Part shown: in pieces, positions 28,560 to 38,044 of the stretch
Numbering within the stretch: position 1 is the first letter of the stretch
Layout: every line of letters starts with the position of its first letter
Assembly: GCA_002496805.1 (NCBI GenBank)
Contig: DALO01000017.1
Location: 1 to 54,518, forward strand
Origin: Methanobacterium sp. UBA353
GTDB lineage: Archaea > Methanobacteriota > Methanobacteria > Methanobacteriales > Methanobacteriaceae
Reading direction: 5' to 3'
DNA: 54,518 nt
Made by a program: the position numbers and the translations under genes
The notes under the pieces: generated by a model
The model's database searches: none
Told to the model about the DNA's origin: nothing
What the model saw: the letters and a program-made list of their open reading frames with translations, nothing else

Positions 28560-29252
28560 TTGAAAAAATGGATTACTAGCAATGGGTGCATGGTTTATCA
28601 GACTTCTGAGGGTAGGAGTAATTCTTACTTAATTTTTGATCAGGATGTTTCAATTTTAGTTGATACTTCAATTAAAAAATCGAGAAAACGATTATTGAAA
28701 AAATTGGATACGTTCTTTGGAAAAAATAAACTATCATATCTTGTTTTAACTCACAGTCATTATGATCATGTTGAAAATGCAGCTATTATTAAAGAAAAAT
28801 ATGGAGCTAAAGTAGTAATTCAAAGTAGTGAAGGGGACAATCTAAAGCAAGGAACCTCTCTAATTCCCAACGGAACAAACATCTTAACTTGTATTATTGT
28901 GGGCGTGGAAAGGAAAATTAACAGAATTGCCAGTTATGAAAAAGTTTCTCCTGACATCTGGGTGGATGATTGTTATTTTCTTAGTTCCAACTGTTACTTA
29001 ATTCACACCCCAGGCCATACAAAGGGGTCAATGAGTTTGATTGTAGATGGAGAGATTGCACTAGTTGGTGATGCCATGTTTGGAGTCTTCAGTTGGTCTG
29101 TTTTCCCACCATTTGCGGATGATGTGCCCATTATGATCAGAAGCTGGGAGAAACTTCTGAAAACTGATTGTGAAGTTTATTTGCCAGGTCATGGGACTTC
29201 AAACAGTAAAAAATTATTAAAAAAACAGTTTGAAAGACATATATTGAATTAA
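28560..29252 (+). CDS. Metallo-beta-lactamase-fold hydrolase
   Basis: 230 residues with the MBL metal motif THSHYDHVEN (HxHxDH), a following His in HTPGHTKGSM, Asp in VGDAMFG and His in LPGHGTS: the complete two-metal set of glyoxalase-II-like hydrolases. Start is TTG with AGGTG about 8 nt upstream. Substrate unknown; related archaeal proteins hydrolyse thioesters or act with flavodiiron-like partners, but no flavodoxin domain is present here. A T8 run directly after the stop could end its transcript before the DGC gene. Confidence 0.85.
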   Translation: MKKWITSNGCMVYQTSEGRSNSYLIFDQDVSILVDTSIKKSRKRLLKKLDTFFGKNKLSYLVLTHSHYDHVENAAIIKEKYGAKVVIQSSEGDNLKQGTSLIPNGTNILTCIIVGVERKINRIASYEKVSPDIWVDDCYFLSSNCYLIHTPGHTKGSMSLIVDGEIALVGDAMFGVFSWSVFPPFADDVPIMIRSWEKLLKTDCEVYLPGHGTSNSKKLLKKQFERHILN

Positions 29253-29254
29253 TG

Positions 29255-29262
29255 TTTTTTTT
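29255..29262 (+). terminator. T8 tract after the MBL gene
   Basis: Eight T residues two bases past the TAA stop, the kind of tract where archaeal RNA polymerase terminates. Confidence 0.35.
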
Positions 29263-29294
29263 ATCAAAATTGTTGTATTAATGGAGCGGAAAAT

Positions 29295-29681
29295 ATGAAA
29301 GAAGGAAAGTTAGCCCTGGCCTCTTGTAGTGGGATGAGCCCTCATGGTCTTATCACGAGAGTGGCTTGTTCGGACATAGTTGAAGAATCAGATCAACTAA
29401 TTTCTATCTGTATGGGTGCCACATCAGCAGATAAAGAAGTTTTCAGTGACATTATAAAAAAATTTCCAATAGTGGCAGTGAATGGTTGTGATGCGTCTTG
29501 TGTGGATAAAATATTAAAACAAAAAGGAGTTAAAGTTGCAGAAACTATTAATGTCCTTAACATCTTGGATGGGGAAGGTTTAAAGCCTAAAAATGTCTCA
29601 AGACTTGATAGAGAAGGAGAACGATGCGTTAATGTGTTAAAGAGAAAAATAACCAAAAGTGCCGTTGAAAAATATTGTTAG
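29295..29681 (+). CDS. DGC-type putative zinc-binding protein
   Basis: 128 residues of the DGC family (named for a conserved Asp-Gly-Cys). Cysteines: C10 (ASCSGMSPHG), C25 (VACSD), C35 (ISICMGA), and C59/C63 in VNGCDASCVDKIL, where the usual DGC appears as NGCDASC. Such small proteins occur beside metal and redox genes and are thought to bind zinc; biochemical role not established. GGAGCGG precedes the ATG. It directly follows the MBL hydrolase gene. Confidence 0.75.
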   Translation: MKEGKLALASCSGMSPHGLITRVACSDIVEESDQLISICMGATSADKEVFSDIIKKFPIVAVNGCDASCVDKILKQKGVKVAETINVLNILDGEGLKPKNVSRLDREGERCVNVLKRKITKSAVEKYC

Positions 29682-29685
29682 TGAG

Positions 29686-30678
29686 TTAAAATGGAGGAGT
29701 ATCTCTAAACCATTTCACAGAATCTTTTATAGACTCTTTCATAGGACGTGGATTATATCCTATTTCTTTTTTAGCTTTTGAATTGCTTATGTCACAATTA
29801 CTCAACAACACTTCCATAGAATAGCTGGTGAAAAGTGGTTTGTTGTCTCGGTTTTTGTAGTATATTGGAGCTATTTTTCCAACTGTGCTGGCCAACCAAT
29901 GAGGGATTTTTAGCCAGGGACGTTTTATTTTAGTAATGTCTTCCAACGTTATCATGAGTTCCTTTACAGTAATTTTTTCTCCAGATAAGATGTAGATTTC
30001 GCCGTTTTTACCATTCTGACATGCTAGAATTAATCCTTGAACCACATCTCTAACATCAACAAAGTCATATGCTCCATCGATATAGGTTTTCATTGCTCCA
30101 TTAGTATAATTTAATACCAACTGCCCCATTTGAGATATATTGTAATCATAAGGACCAATAACTCCACTCGGACATACGATAACTGCATTTAAACCCTTTT
30201 TAACACCTTCGAGTACTTCTAATGATGCAATGGCCTTGGTACGGTCATAACCACCCCTGGAATGTTCTGGTTCGAACGAACATGTTTCGTTGATTTCAGT
30301 TCCGTGGGGAGGTTCTTTCAGTGCATGAACAGAACTTGTGTAGACTAAACGCTTTATATTTTTCTCCAAGCATGCTTTAACCACATTACGGGTTCCTTCT
30401 ACATTAACTTGATAGAGAAGCTCATCTTGCCCGGGCATTATTGAAATCATCCCAGCCAGATGGAACACCACGTCTACACTATCAAAAATAGGCAAAATTG
30501 AATCATAATCCGTTATGTTTCCTTCCATGTTCTCAATATTCAATCCAGAGAGGGGTTTAATATCATCACCCGGAAGGGTTATCACTCTTACCTTTCTTCC
30601 CCCAGATGTTAATTTTCGTACCAGGACATTTCCTATGTGGCCAGTCGCACCAGTAACCAAGATCGTCATGTTTTCCAC
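29686..30678 (-). CDS. NAD(P)-dependent sugar epimerase / dihydroflavonol-reductase-like SDR
   Basis: Extended short-chain dehydrogenase, up to 330 residues. N-terminal Rossmann loop GATGHIG (TILVTGATGHIGNVL), catalytic YxxxK as YDRTK with upstream TSSVHAL serine, and CPSGVIGP after it. Resembles DFR/3-beta-HSD-type reductases acting on sugars, sterols or lipids. GTG 30678 and ATG 30669 are both possible starts; the latter (MTILVTGATG) fits the fold better. Converges with the DGC gene, 4 bp between stops. Confidence 0.85.
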   Translation of the reverse strand: MENMTILVTGATGHIGNVLVRKLTSGGRKVRVITLPGDDIKPLSGLNIENMEGNITDYDSILPIFDSVDVVFHLAGMISIMPGQDELLYQVNVEGTRNVVKACLEKNIKRLVYTSSVHALKEPPHGTEINETCSFEPEHSRGGYDRTKAIASLEVLEGVKKGLNAVIVCPSGVIGPYDYNISQMGQLVLNYTNGAMKTYIDGAYDFVDVRDVVQGLILACQNGKNGEIYILSGEKITVKELMITLEDITKIKRPWLKIPHWLASTVGKIAPIYYKNRDNKPLFTSYSMEVLLSNCDISNSKAKKEIGYNPRPMKESIKDSVKWFRDTPPF

Positions 30679-30856
30679 TATTAATCAATTTATGGAGTAA
30701 TCCTAATTAATTTTTCTGATCTGAAAATTTAAAATGATGGGTAGTGGGAATTTTTTAAATAAAAGTAATTTTTTTAATCAAATCATCTGAGATTTATGAT
30801 TTGAAATCAAGATAATTTGAATAATAAACCCGGATCGGGTATTTAATTAATCATAA

Positions 30857-31507
30857 CTATCTGGTAAATTGTTTCATAACTTCTCGGGCTGCCTTTGTTT
30901 TAACAAGAATAGAAACCTTCATACCTTCTTTAAGGACAATATCTGGTTTTGGGATTGTTATATCACTGTTTTCGTATACTGCAACGATTATGAAGTCTTC
31001 AGTGGGACTAATATCGCCTATTTTCTGGCCAATGACCTTTTTATTTTCTAATTTAAAATCAAGTAATTCGGCATCACCCTTCCCCATAACTACCAGATCA
31101 GCAATTTTTGGCCGGATTATTAATTTTTCCACATAACTAGCCGCGGTGATCTCTGGGCTTATAACTGAGTCAATTCCTACTTTTCTAAATGCCTCGGCAT
31201 GGCTGGGTTCACTTACTCTGGCGATAATTTTGGGGATCCTGCATTCTCTCACTAAGATGCAAGCGAGGAGGTTTGCTTCGTCATTTCCAGTTGCTGCCAC
31301 GAAAACATCTGCACTGGATACATTGGCTTCTTCCAGGGTTTTAGTATCAGTACCATTGCCGCAAATAACCAGAGCATCTAGTTCAGCAGCGGCATTGGAA
31401 CATAAATTTTCATCATTTTCAATTAAGGTAACATCATGACCATCAGCAATCAGAAAAGAGGCGAGATTCAAGCCTACTCTCCCACCACCCATTACAACCA
31501 CGTACAT
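30857..31507 (-). CDS. TrkA-type K+ channel/transporter regulatory protein
   Basis: 216 residues: an RCK/TrkA-N Rossmann domain (VVVMGGGRVGLNLASFL, residues 1-120, NAD(H)-binding GxGxxG as GGGRVG with acidic ENDE at the beta-2 end) and a TrkA-C domain (about 135-215). It gates a K+ uptake membrane subunit (TrkH/KtrB), not encoded in this window. GAGAGGTG precedes the ATG. Single RCK copy, unlike the duplicated TrkA of E. coli. Confidence 0.9.
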   Translation of the reverse strand: MYVVVMGGGRVGLNLASFLIADGHDVTLIENDENLCSNAAAELDALVICGNGTDTKTLEEANVSSADVFVAATGNDEANLLACILVRECRIPKIIARVSEPSHAEAFRKVGIDSVISPEITAASYVEKLIIRPKIADLVVMGKGDAELLDFKLENKKVIGQKIGDISPTEDFIIVAVYENSDITIPKPDIVLKEGMKVSILVKTKAAREVMKQFTR

Positions 31508-32322
31508 CTTAAAACACCTCTCAGACCAATAATAACATTTTTAATCGCCATAAACATAAACATGTTCCGTTAAAAATTTTGAAATATTAGTTTTGTTCAA
31601 TGATCGTTTTCAAAGAGAATAACACTGTTATGAATTACCATTAACCAGATTAAAAGCTTTACATACACCTAATTATCAATTATCCATGCCAATAACCTCA
31701 ATTATGACATTTTTCAGTCTAGTTAATGTAAATCTTAATTAATCGTGTTTTAAATTATATGAATAATCATAAAGAGGTTTAATAAAATTTTTTTAGACTC
31801 GTAAAGATAGGACCTACATGCATATAAATTTTCCGAAGTTGTGTAGTAAGTCCATTTTCTTGGAAAAAAAACAAGTTTCAAGTTCCCTGAAACCAACTGA
31901 CATTATTTTGCAGATAATAACTTAAAACTTTTTTTGTGTTGACACATATTTTTGATGATAAATTCAGTGTTAGGGAAATCATTCAATGTCATTTTAATCA
32001 AAAAACCAGCACGCAACATGTACCTAACCAACTTTATGATTTATTCCCAATTGCCTCGATAAATGTTTATTTTGTTTTGAAGGCATATATTGGCACGAAA
32101 TTGGGGAATTGTTAATAATGATCTTTAATTTTAGGATGTGAAGTTATCAAAATAAGTTATAATATGCCTTGATTTATTAATTCGCCGTCAGTTCACCTAT
32201 TAATAAAATAATTTATATTTTAAGTAATGCAAGGGTAAAAAAAAGAACATATCATTGATATATACGAAAATAATAGTCATTATTAGTGAAATCAGTAATT
32301 TAAGATGGAGCATATCTTTTTA
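31508..32322. other. 815-bp gene-free region with one hairpin plus T-tract
   Basis: Very AT-rich and without a supported coding frame. On the minus strand the stem GTTTCA...TGAAAC (31875-31893, 6-bp stem, 7-nt loop) is followed by a T8 run (31864-31871), a terminator-like arrangement far from any annotated gene end. This may end a long 3' region of the NYN gene transcript or a small RNA. Confidence 0.35.
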
Positions 32323-32820
32323 TTAAACTGCTCCGTGAGGATGTTGTTGCTTCTTCAGTACTATAGTATTATCTGCTGAATTTTTCAAAGCAATACTGAA
32401 GCCTGGTTCAGCACCTATAACTAATGTTTCTTTACCATTTTCTTTTGCAATATTAATTAGTGGTAAAAAATCAGTATTACGGGTCATCAGTGCAACCACA
32501 TCAACATTAGGGTTATGAATAGCTTCAAAGGCTTCCACAGCCATTTGAACATCAATATCTCCTGCAACAATAATAGGAGACATACCCTGATTAACAATGG
32601 CTTCTATGAGCTTATCTGAGGCGTACTGGTTAAGGAAGACCTTTCCGACTTTTATTTTCCCATAATCTACAAGTAATTCTTGCACAGTATCCAGATCAAA
32701 ACTGAATTCTTTCCGTAGCATGTTCGGACCATCAACTAACAAAGCAATATTTTTTGAACTGGGTTCTACTATTCGGGGAATGTATTCTTTAAATGAACTT
32801 AATTTTTCTAGATTACGCAT
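32323..32820 (-). CDS. NYN-domain protein (TIGR00288/LabA-like)
   Basis: 165 residues, the archaeal TIGR00288 family with a PIN-like NYN nuclease fold. Acidic residues of the putative active site: Asp in LLVDGPNM, Asp pair in AGDIDVQM, and Asp in TRNTDFLPL. NYN proteins are thought to cleave or process RNA; direct evidence in archaea is scarce. Short His/Gln tail (KKQQHPHGAV). Stand-alone gene between two long spacers. Confidence 0.8.
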   Translation of the reverse strand: MRNLEKLSSFKEYIPRIVEPSSKNIALLVDGPNMLRKEFSFDLDTVQELLVDYGKIKVGKVFLNQYASDKLIEAIVNQGMSPIIVAGDIDVQMAVEAFEAIHNPNVDVVALMTRNTDFLPLINIAKENGKETLVIGAEPGFSIALKNSADNTIVLKKQQHPHGAV

Positions 32821-33229
32821 TTTTTCTCCTAGTTCCCTTTAGATATTGTGAACCAAGTGTTAATATTATTTTTAATATTATTAATATATTATGGATTTCT
32901 TAATATTGTTTTCGTAAATAATTCTTGAAATGTTTCCATCCACTGATGTCTTTTTTGTATAAATCGTTTTTGCCACGATTAAATCAGTATTCTTCATTTA
33001 ATTTAATTTTATTCAAGTATAAAGAAGAATTAATCTATTTTATCTAATCCAGAAGATAAATAATTATGCCCAAATTAAACCCAAATATGAACTTAACTTA
33101 AGAACTTTAATCATATCTGGCTAAATATCATTTTTCGGATGGAAAAGTCATTTTTGACTAATTAAAGATAATAATTTGAAGTTTCCAGTCGGAGAACAAA
33201 AAGTTAAAAAAAATAATAAAAACACTTTT
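32821..33229. other. AT-rich intergenic stretch
   Basis: Contains the promoter of the NYN gene (AT-rich, TTAATATATTATGG region) but no gene, RNA or strong repeat I can identify. Confidence 0.35.
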
Positions 33230-33688
33230 TTACAATTTAATGACTGGAAACTGCACTTCTGTTAGAAGTTCGCTTTCTGGAACTTCTAGTGGACTGTTAA
33301 GATATATTTCAGTGACTGGGCCTACAATATCATAACCGTTTTTAACTGCGTAATCTGCCACAGCATGAATCACTGGCCCGACTTCAGTATGGGGTCCTTT
33401 ATAGACGGCTGCTAGTACAGTATGTTCTGGAACTTCTTTAATACCTATTTTACCCTCAGGAATAGCTACTCCTTCAAATGAAAAACCAATTTCATATTGC
33501 AGATTTTCTGTAGGAGTATCTTCGGGGCTGTTGAAGTAAGTCCCATAAACTCTGCCAGTCGTTTGAAGACCTTTTTCTGAAAGCCACTCACCCACTTCCT
33601 GCATAAGTTCTGGAATTTTATCAAAACTTCCCATATAAGGAATATAAGCAACCATCGTTTCTTTAATCCTTTTTTCTAGTACTTCCAT
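33230..33688 (-). CDS. GyrI-like small-molecule-binding protein
   Basis: 152 residues, a lone GyrI-like/SOUL (effector-binding) domain: ETMVAYIPYMGSFDKIPELM, then VYGTYFNSP, PEHTVLAAVYKGPH and a C-terminal LLTEVQFPVIKL. No DNA-binding domain. Paralogue of the frameshifted gene at 19906-20368, with which it shares the whole domain plan. Related domains bind hydrophobic drugs or, in some archaea, have hydrolase activity. AAGGTG precedes the ATG. Confidence 0.8.
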   Translation of the reverse strand: MEVLEKRIKETMVAYIPYMGSFDKIPELMQEVGEWLSEKGLQTTGRVYGTYFNSPEDTPTENLQYEIGFSFEGVAIPEGKIGIKEVPEHTVLAAVYKGPHTEVGPVIHAVADYAVKNGYDIVGPVTEIYLNSPLEVPESELLTEVQFPVIKL

Positions 33689-33851
33689 GTTTACACCTTG
33701 CTTTACATATTTCCTATTTATTCTTGTATTTATTGATCACGTTTTTTTTATTTCTGTTAGGCTAAGATTTAAATAAAATCAAAATGATACAATTCACAAC
33801 TTTCAGAAATTACTGAAAATTAAAAAACATATAATAAATGGAGGGTGTTCA

Positions 33852-34403
33852 ATGAATCAAGTTATTGAAACTATAAAAAACAGAAGAAGTGTTCGTAAAT
33901 ACCAAAAAAACCAGATAAAGGATGAAGAACTGGAAAAAATACTTGAATCAGCCATACATGCCCCTACTGGACATAATGAACAGCCATGGCACTTCACTAT
34001 AATTCAAGATAAGGATTTGATAAATCAAATTAACAAAGGTGCCAAAGAAGTGATGAGCAGAATGGATGTAGAATGGATATCTCAAATGGGGCAAACAGAA
34101 AACCTCCACATATTCCATCATGCCCCCACTGTCATAATTGTTTCTGCACGAAAAGATGCAGTCACTCCCATACCAGATTGCTCAGCTGCAGTGCAAAACA
34201 TGCTCCTTACAGCAGAAAGCATGGACATTGGGTCTTGCTGGATAGGATTTGCTAAATATCACTTCTTAAAAATTGAAAACATGAAAAAATTTAGCATTCC
34301 AGAGAATTATGAAGTCCATTTCGGAGTATCTTTAGGTTACAAGGTCAAAAAAAACCCAAAACCTTTGCCTAGAAATCAAAATGTATTTAATTACTTTAGA
34401 TGA
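33852..34403 (+). CDS. Nitroreductase-family flavoprotein
   Basis: 183 residues. FMN-binding start RRSVRKYQKNQIKDEELEKILESAIHAPTGHNEQPWHF is the family signature (R-S-x-R and the P-x-x-x-N/G-x-Q-P-W loop), and the C-terminal half ends with GVSLGYK-like strand and dimer arm. Likely reduces nitro or quinone compounds or another small substrate with NAD(P)H; the native substrate is not known. GGAGGG upstream of the ATG. Followed 31 bp later by a wHTH regulator, likely one operon. Confidence 0.9.
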   Translation: MNQVIETIKNRRSVRKYQKNQIKDEELEKILESAIHAPTGHNEQPWHFTIIQDKDLINQINKGAKEVMSRMDVEWISQMGQTENLHIFHHAPTVIIVSARKDAVTPIPDCSAAVQNMLLTAESMDIGSCWIGFAKYHFLKIENMKKFSIPENYEVHFGVSLGYKVKKNPKPLPRNQNVFNYFR

Positions 34404-34449
34404 TCCTCAAATCTAAAATTAATTACATACATCAATGGAAATGATAATT

Positions 34450-34944
34450 ATGGCAATAAATTATGATTCCCCGAAAGAAGAATTCAAAAAAGAATTATAT
34501 GACAGTTTTAGAGCTTTAGATATAGATGATCTTCCTTCCAAATTAATGTCCGTAATTCAAAGTGAACCAAATGAAATATCTCTTGGCAAATTATCAAAAA
34601 TGACTGGTTACAGCCTTTCTGCATTAAGCACCACCCTTAAATCCATGGAAGAAAACAACATGGTTAAAAGGTTTAAAAAACCTAAATCACGCAAAATCTA
34701 TGTTTATATGGACAAAGATTTAGTAGCACTCTACACAGAACTCCAAAAAAAACGTCATCGACATGCTTTTCTCCCATTTCTCCAAACGATCCCACGAATA
34801 ATTCAGAAATACTCTGAAAGAGAAAAATTTCAAAGTGAAATTGAAATGCTGAATGATTTCAAGGAACAAATGAAATTCTTAGAAAAAGAAAACCATGAAT
34901 TCATTGAAAAATTAGAAAAATGGAAAGATTTAAGGGGCAAATAA
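34450..34944 (+). CDS. Winged-helix transcriptional regulator (MarR/GbsR-like)
   Basis: 164 residues from ATG 34450 (MAINYDSPKEEF); ATG 34435 is an in-frame alternative. Residues about 25-85 form the wHTH (SLGKLSKMTGYSLSALSTTLKSMEENNMVKRFKKPKSRKIYVYM), and residues about 95-164 form a charged helical coiled coil, as in GbsR/MarR-like dimeric regulators of methanogens. It probably controls the nitroreductase operon or itself; inferred from position. Confidence 0.75.
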   Translation: MAINYDSPKEEFKKELYDSFRALDIDDLPSKLMSVIQSEPNEISLGKLSKMTGYSLSALSTTLKSMEENNMVKRFKKPKSRKIYVYMDKDLVALYTELQKKRHRHAFLPFLQTIPRIIQKYSEREKFQSEIEMLNDFKEQMKFLEKENHEFIEKLEKWKDLRGK

Positions 34945-35153
34945 ATAATCAAAAAACATAATCATGTTTTTTATACTGAAATCCTGACAACTTTGACCAT
35001 GGAAAAAAAGATTTTTAAAGACTTTTTAAATTTTTCAATTGATTTATCAGCTTATCCGACTATGAAACTCCTGTTTATCCATAAAAAAATTTATTATAAT
35101 CAACATGGTTCTTTTAATATGTTGTAAGTAAACATATTATATGGGGGATAAAA

Positions 35154-35597
35154 ATGGTTAGTATCAATAAAGATGCATCAGTGTTGGCTAGATCTGAAAT
35201 CGAAATTGATGCAGATCAAGAAACTGTGTGGAATATCCTGGCCGATGTTGAAGGGTGGCCTAAGTGGAACCCTAATGTGAAACAGTGTTTAGCTCACGGT
35301 GAACTGGAATCCGGAACACAATTCCAATGGAAAGCTAGTCTGGGAAACATTACATCCGTACTGCAGAATGTTGAACCACCCCATCTTTTAGCTTGGACTG
35401 GGAAAATGATGGGTTTAAATGCCATCCACATCTGCAAAATTGACTTTGTAGATAACAAAACAATCGTTAGAACTGAAGAATCATGGGAAGGTTTGGTGAG
35501 TAGTGACATGCATGATAAGTTGCAGGAAACCTTGGAAACGTTGCTCCAATCCTGTTTAGAACATCTCAAAACAGAAGTTGAAAGATTATCTAACTAA
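35154..35597 (+). CDS. SRPBCC (polyketide cyclase-like) protein
   Basis: 147 residues with the START/SRPBCC helix-grip fold: SEIEIDADQETVWNILADVEGWPKWNPNVK at the N-terminus, an antiparallel sheet, and a long C-terminal helix (DKLQETLETLLQSCLEHLKTEVE). These domains bind hydrophobic ligands; function here unknown. GGGGGATA before the ATG. A promoter with TATA-like sequence just upstream suggests its own transcript. Confidence 0.85.
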   Translation: MVSINKDASVLARSEIEIDADQETVWNILADVEGWPKWNPNVKQCLAHGELESGTQFQWKASLGNITSVLQNVEPPHLLAWTGKMMGLNAIHICKIDFVDNKTIVRTEESWEGLVSSDMHDKLQETLETLLQSCLEHLKTEVERLSN

Positions 35598-35734
35598 TAA
35601 TCTGATATTTGCAAATTTAAATTTTTATCAATAAAACTCATAAGAATGGTTAATTTTCCTTTTTCTATACACTGAAAAGTTACCATCAATAAAAATTGTC
35701 CTAAAAATTGAATTTTTAATAAGGGTGAAAAACT

Positions 35735-36547
35735 ATGGAAAGAGATGTTATCAAGATTAATGAAGAAAAATGCAATGGTTGTGGTGTTTGCGTTACCGGA
35801 TGTCCCGAGGGCGCTTTGCAAGTCATTGATGGTAAGGCAAGGTTAATTAATGATCTATTCTGTGATGGTTTAGGAGCTTGTATTGGCGAATGTCCTGAAG
35901 GTGCTATAGAGGTTGAAAGAAGGGAAGCTGAACCATATGATGAACGTGAAGTTATGAAAAATATTGTTAAGGCCGGGCCTAATGTTATAAAGGCTCACTT
36001 ACAACATCTTCAGGAGCATGGTCAGGGCGAACTGGTAAATGAAGCTATAGAATTTTTGAAGGAAAATAATATTGAAGTTCCTGACTACGAGGAAAAACCT
36101 CTGGCTTGTGGATGTCCCGGTTCAGCAACCCAAAATTTGATCCCAGATGAAACACAATCAGAAGAACCAGTTATATTACAAGCCCAACTCCAGAATTGGC
36201 CCATTCAACTACAGCTTTTAAATCCCAATACACGTTATTTTAAAAATGCTGATCTTTTAATAGCTGCTGATTGCACCCCCTTTGCCTATCCAAACTTTCA
36301 TCAAAAATTCTTAAAAGGTAAGATTCTGATAATTCTATGCCCCAAACTGGATAAGTTTATTGATGGATATATTGATAAGTTAACTAAGATTTTCCAGAGA
36401 CAAGATATAAAATCCATTACCATTGTGCGCATGGAAGTTCCCTGCTGCTCAGGTATAGAGGTTATAGTCAAAAAAGCCCTAGAAAAAGCTCAAAAAGACA
36501 TAAAAATCCAATATATTACCATTACAATAAATGGGAAAATAAAATAA
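35735..36547 (+). CDS. Two-cluster 4Fe-4S protein of the methanogen ferredoxin-like family
   Basis: 270 residues. The first cluster is C13-x2-C16-x2-C19-x3-CP; the second is C43-x5-C49-x3-C53P, a spacing known from this family where the short loop is changed (FCDGLGACIGECPEG). After a helical linker comes LACGCPGSAT and a C-terminal domain with CTPFAYPNFHQKFLKGKILII and VPCCSGIEVIVKKALEKA. Such proteins probably carry electrons, with a possible metal site in the C-terminal part; partner unknown. AAGGGTG precedes the ATG. Confidence 0.8.
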   Translation: MERDVIKINEEKCNGCGVCVTGCPEGALQVIDGKARLINDLFCDGLGACIGECPEGAIEVERREAEPYDEREVMKNIVKAGPNVIKAHLQHLQEHGQGELVNEAIEFLKENNIEVPDYEEKPLACGCPGSATQNLIPDETQSEEPVILQAQLQNWPIQLQLLNPNTRYFKNADLLIAADCTPFAYPNFHQKFLKGKILIILCPKLDKFIDGYIDKLTKIFQRQDIKSITIVRMEVPCCSGIEVIVKKALEKAQKDIKIQYITITINGKIK

Positions 36548-37159
36548 TTAATGGATTTAAAGCCCAAATAACATGGATCCAATTTAAGTACCTGTTTGTT
36601 GGATTCATTCAAGTTTAAACAATTCATTGTACTACTGTTACATTTATTGGCAATTCATTTAAAAAAAAAATCCTAAAGTTACCGTGCCGAACAATAATAT
36701 ATTTTCAAATGGCAACCATGATGCTTATTTTAAATATTGATTTTTCTTTTTAGAAATCCTCCGAAATGATTTTTAAGAAAATATTTATCACGTCCTAATA
36801 CTGTACAACTTAAAATTTAAATTAAATTAAAAATCTGTGATAAAAATTGAGAAAGTTTTTTAAAGAAAAAAAGATATTATTACGTTCCAAGATCACATCA
36901 TAGCTTTGTTCAGGCACTTTTTTGCAAATTATATTACAATTATAAAAAATTATCGAAGCACAATTTTGTCGTGGGCAACTATTATTCATAAAAACGGCAA
37001 ATAAACCAATTAGATCGAATAAAAAGATTTATACAACTTCTTAATAATATTTAGAGCATATACATGATAATTTTATTTCAAAAAAAAGTTGATTTACAAG
37101 ATTTAGATCTTTAAATCCAGTGCAAACTCGATGCAAAATCTGAAGAGGGAAACTAAAAG
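36548..37159. other. 612-bp AT-rich spacer
   Basis: No coding or RNA feature recognised. GAAGAGGG just before the next gene is its ribosome binding site. Confidence 0.4.
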
Positions 37160-38044
37160 ATGAGTACTGTAGAAGTAGAAGTTCTGCGTAGAGAGGCTGT
37201 TAGAAAAGAAAAAAATGAAATTGAGCAGATCAGAGAAAAATACAGGAAACAGCGAAAACAGGGAAAATATACTAGAATCGTTGATTTAGAAAGGCAAGCT
37301 ATTATGCAAGAAGCACAAATACAAGAAACCAAAGAAAAAGAAAAAATCAGACAAAAATACCAAAAAAGAAAAAAAGAAGGTCAACTTAAAACCAAAAACA
37401 CCCACACTAACCTGGAAAGAGAAGCTCTCATACAAGAAGCACAAATACAAGAAGCCAAAGAAAAAGAAAAAATCAGACAAAAATATAGAGAACGGTTCAA
37501 ACTTCAAGAAAAAAAGACCACACACACTTATCCAGAGAAAATTGATCTTCCTAACTCCAGTAAAAATGAGGTTGTGGATGAAGAATTAGTTGAGAATACT
37601 ATTTTTGGTGAAAATGAAGCATTGGAAACAATTGATAGGTCTGCATTAATGGAAAAATTCAATTTAAAAGATGTTCAAGAGGATGATGTTGATCATATCT
37701 TACAGAATTTTGATAGAACAATACTCGATGAGGATGTTGAAGAAATAGAAACACAATTAGCGGAAAAAATTAAAAATTCTTTATTGTCCCATGAGAAAAT
37801 GGAATGGGTTAATGTTCTGGTCTTTTTTAATGAAGAAGAACTGGAAGGAAGTATAAAGATATTTGCAGAATATGTTGATGGTGGCCTGCTGACTCGTTTT
37901 AGATCTGATGATATTCAAAGATTAGAATTGGAATTAATGCAACTCGCACTATATGACGTTTGGGATGTTTTCACTACATTGGGAGTGAACATTGACGACC
38001 TTGAATCAAAATTAGATATTGAGGTTACATTGGACCGGGCTTGA
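37160..38044 (+). CDS. Repetitive coiled-coil protein with acidic C-terminal domain
   Basis: 294 residues, not recognised. Residues 1-115 contain three copies of a helical repeat of the form (L/R)ERxAxxQEAQIQExKEKEKIRQKYxxR, the second and third nearly identical (QEAQIQEAKEKEKIRQKY), predicted to be a charged coiled coil rich in Lys, Glu and Gln. A linker leads to an acidic domain (about 140-294) with LMEKFNLKDVQEDDVDHIL and a mixed alpha/beta ending, ending in LDIEVTLDRA. No Cys, membrane segment or signal. It looks like a scaffold or structural protein. No neighbour in the same operon. Confidence 0.65.
   Translation: MSTVEVEVLRREAVRKEKNEIEQIREKYRKQRKQGKYTRIVDLERQAIMQEAQIQETKEKEKIRQKYQKRKKEGQLKTKNTHTNLEREALIQEAQIQEAKEKEKIRQKYRERFKLQEKKTTHTYPEKIDLPNSSKNEVVDEELVENTIFGENEALETIDRSALMEKFNLKDVQEDDVDHILQNFDRTILDEDVEEIETQLAEKIKNSLLSHEKMEWVNVLVFFNEEELEGSIKIFAEYVDGGLLTRFRSDDIQRLELELMQLALYDVWDVFTTLGVNIDDLESKLDIEVTLDRA
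37307..37485 (+). repeat. Direct repeat coding the coiled-coil unit
   Basis: About 60 bp beginning with CAAGAAGCACAAATACAAGA recurs once, with only a few differences, roughly 125 bp later. The high nucleotide identity suggests recent internal duplication; a third, more diverged copy encodes residues 8-27. Confidence 0.6.
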
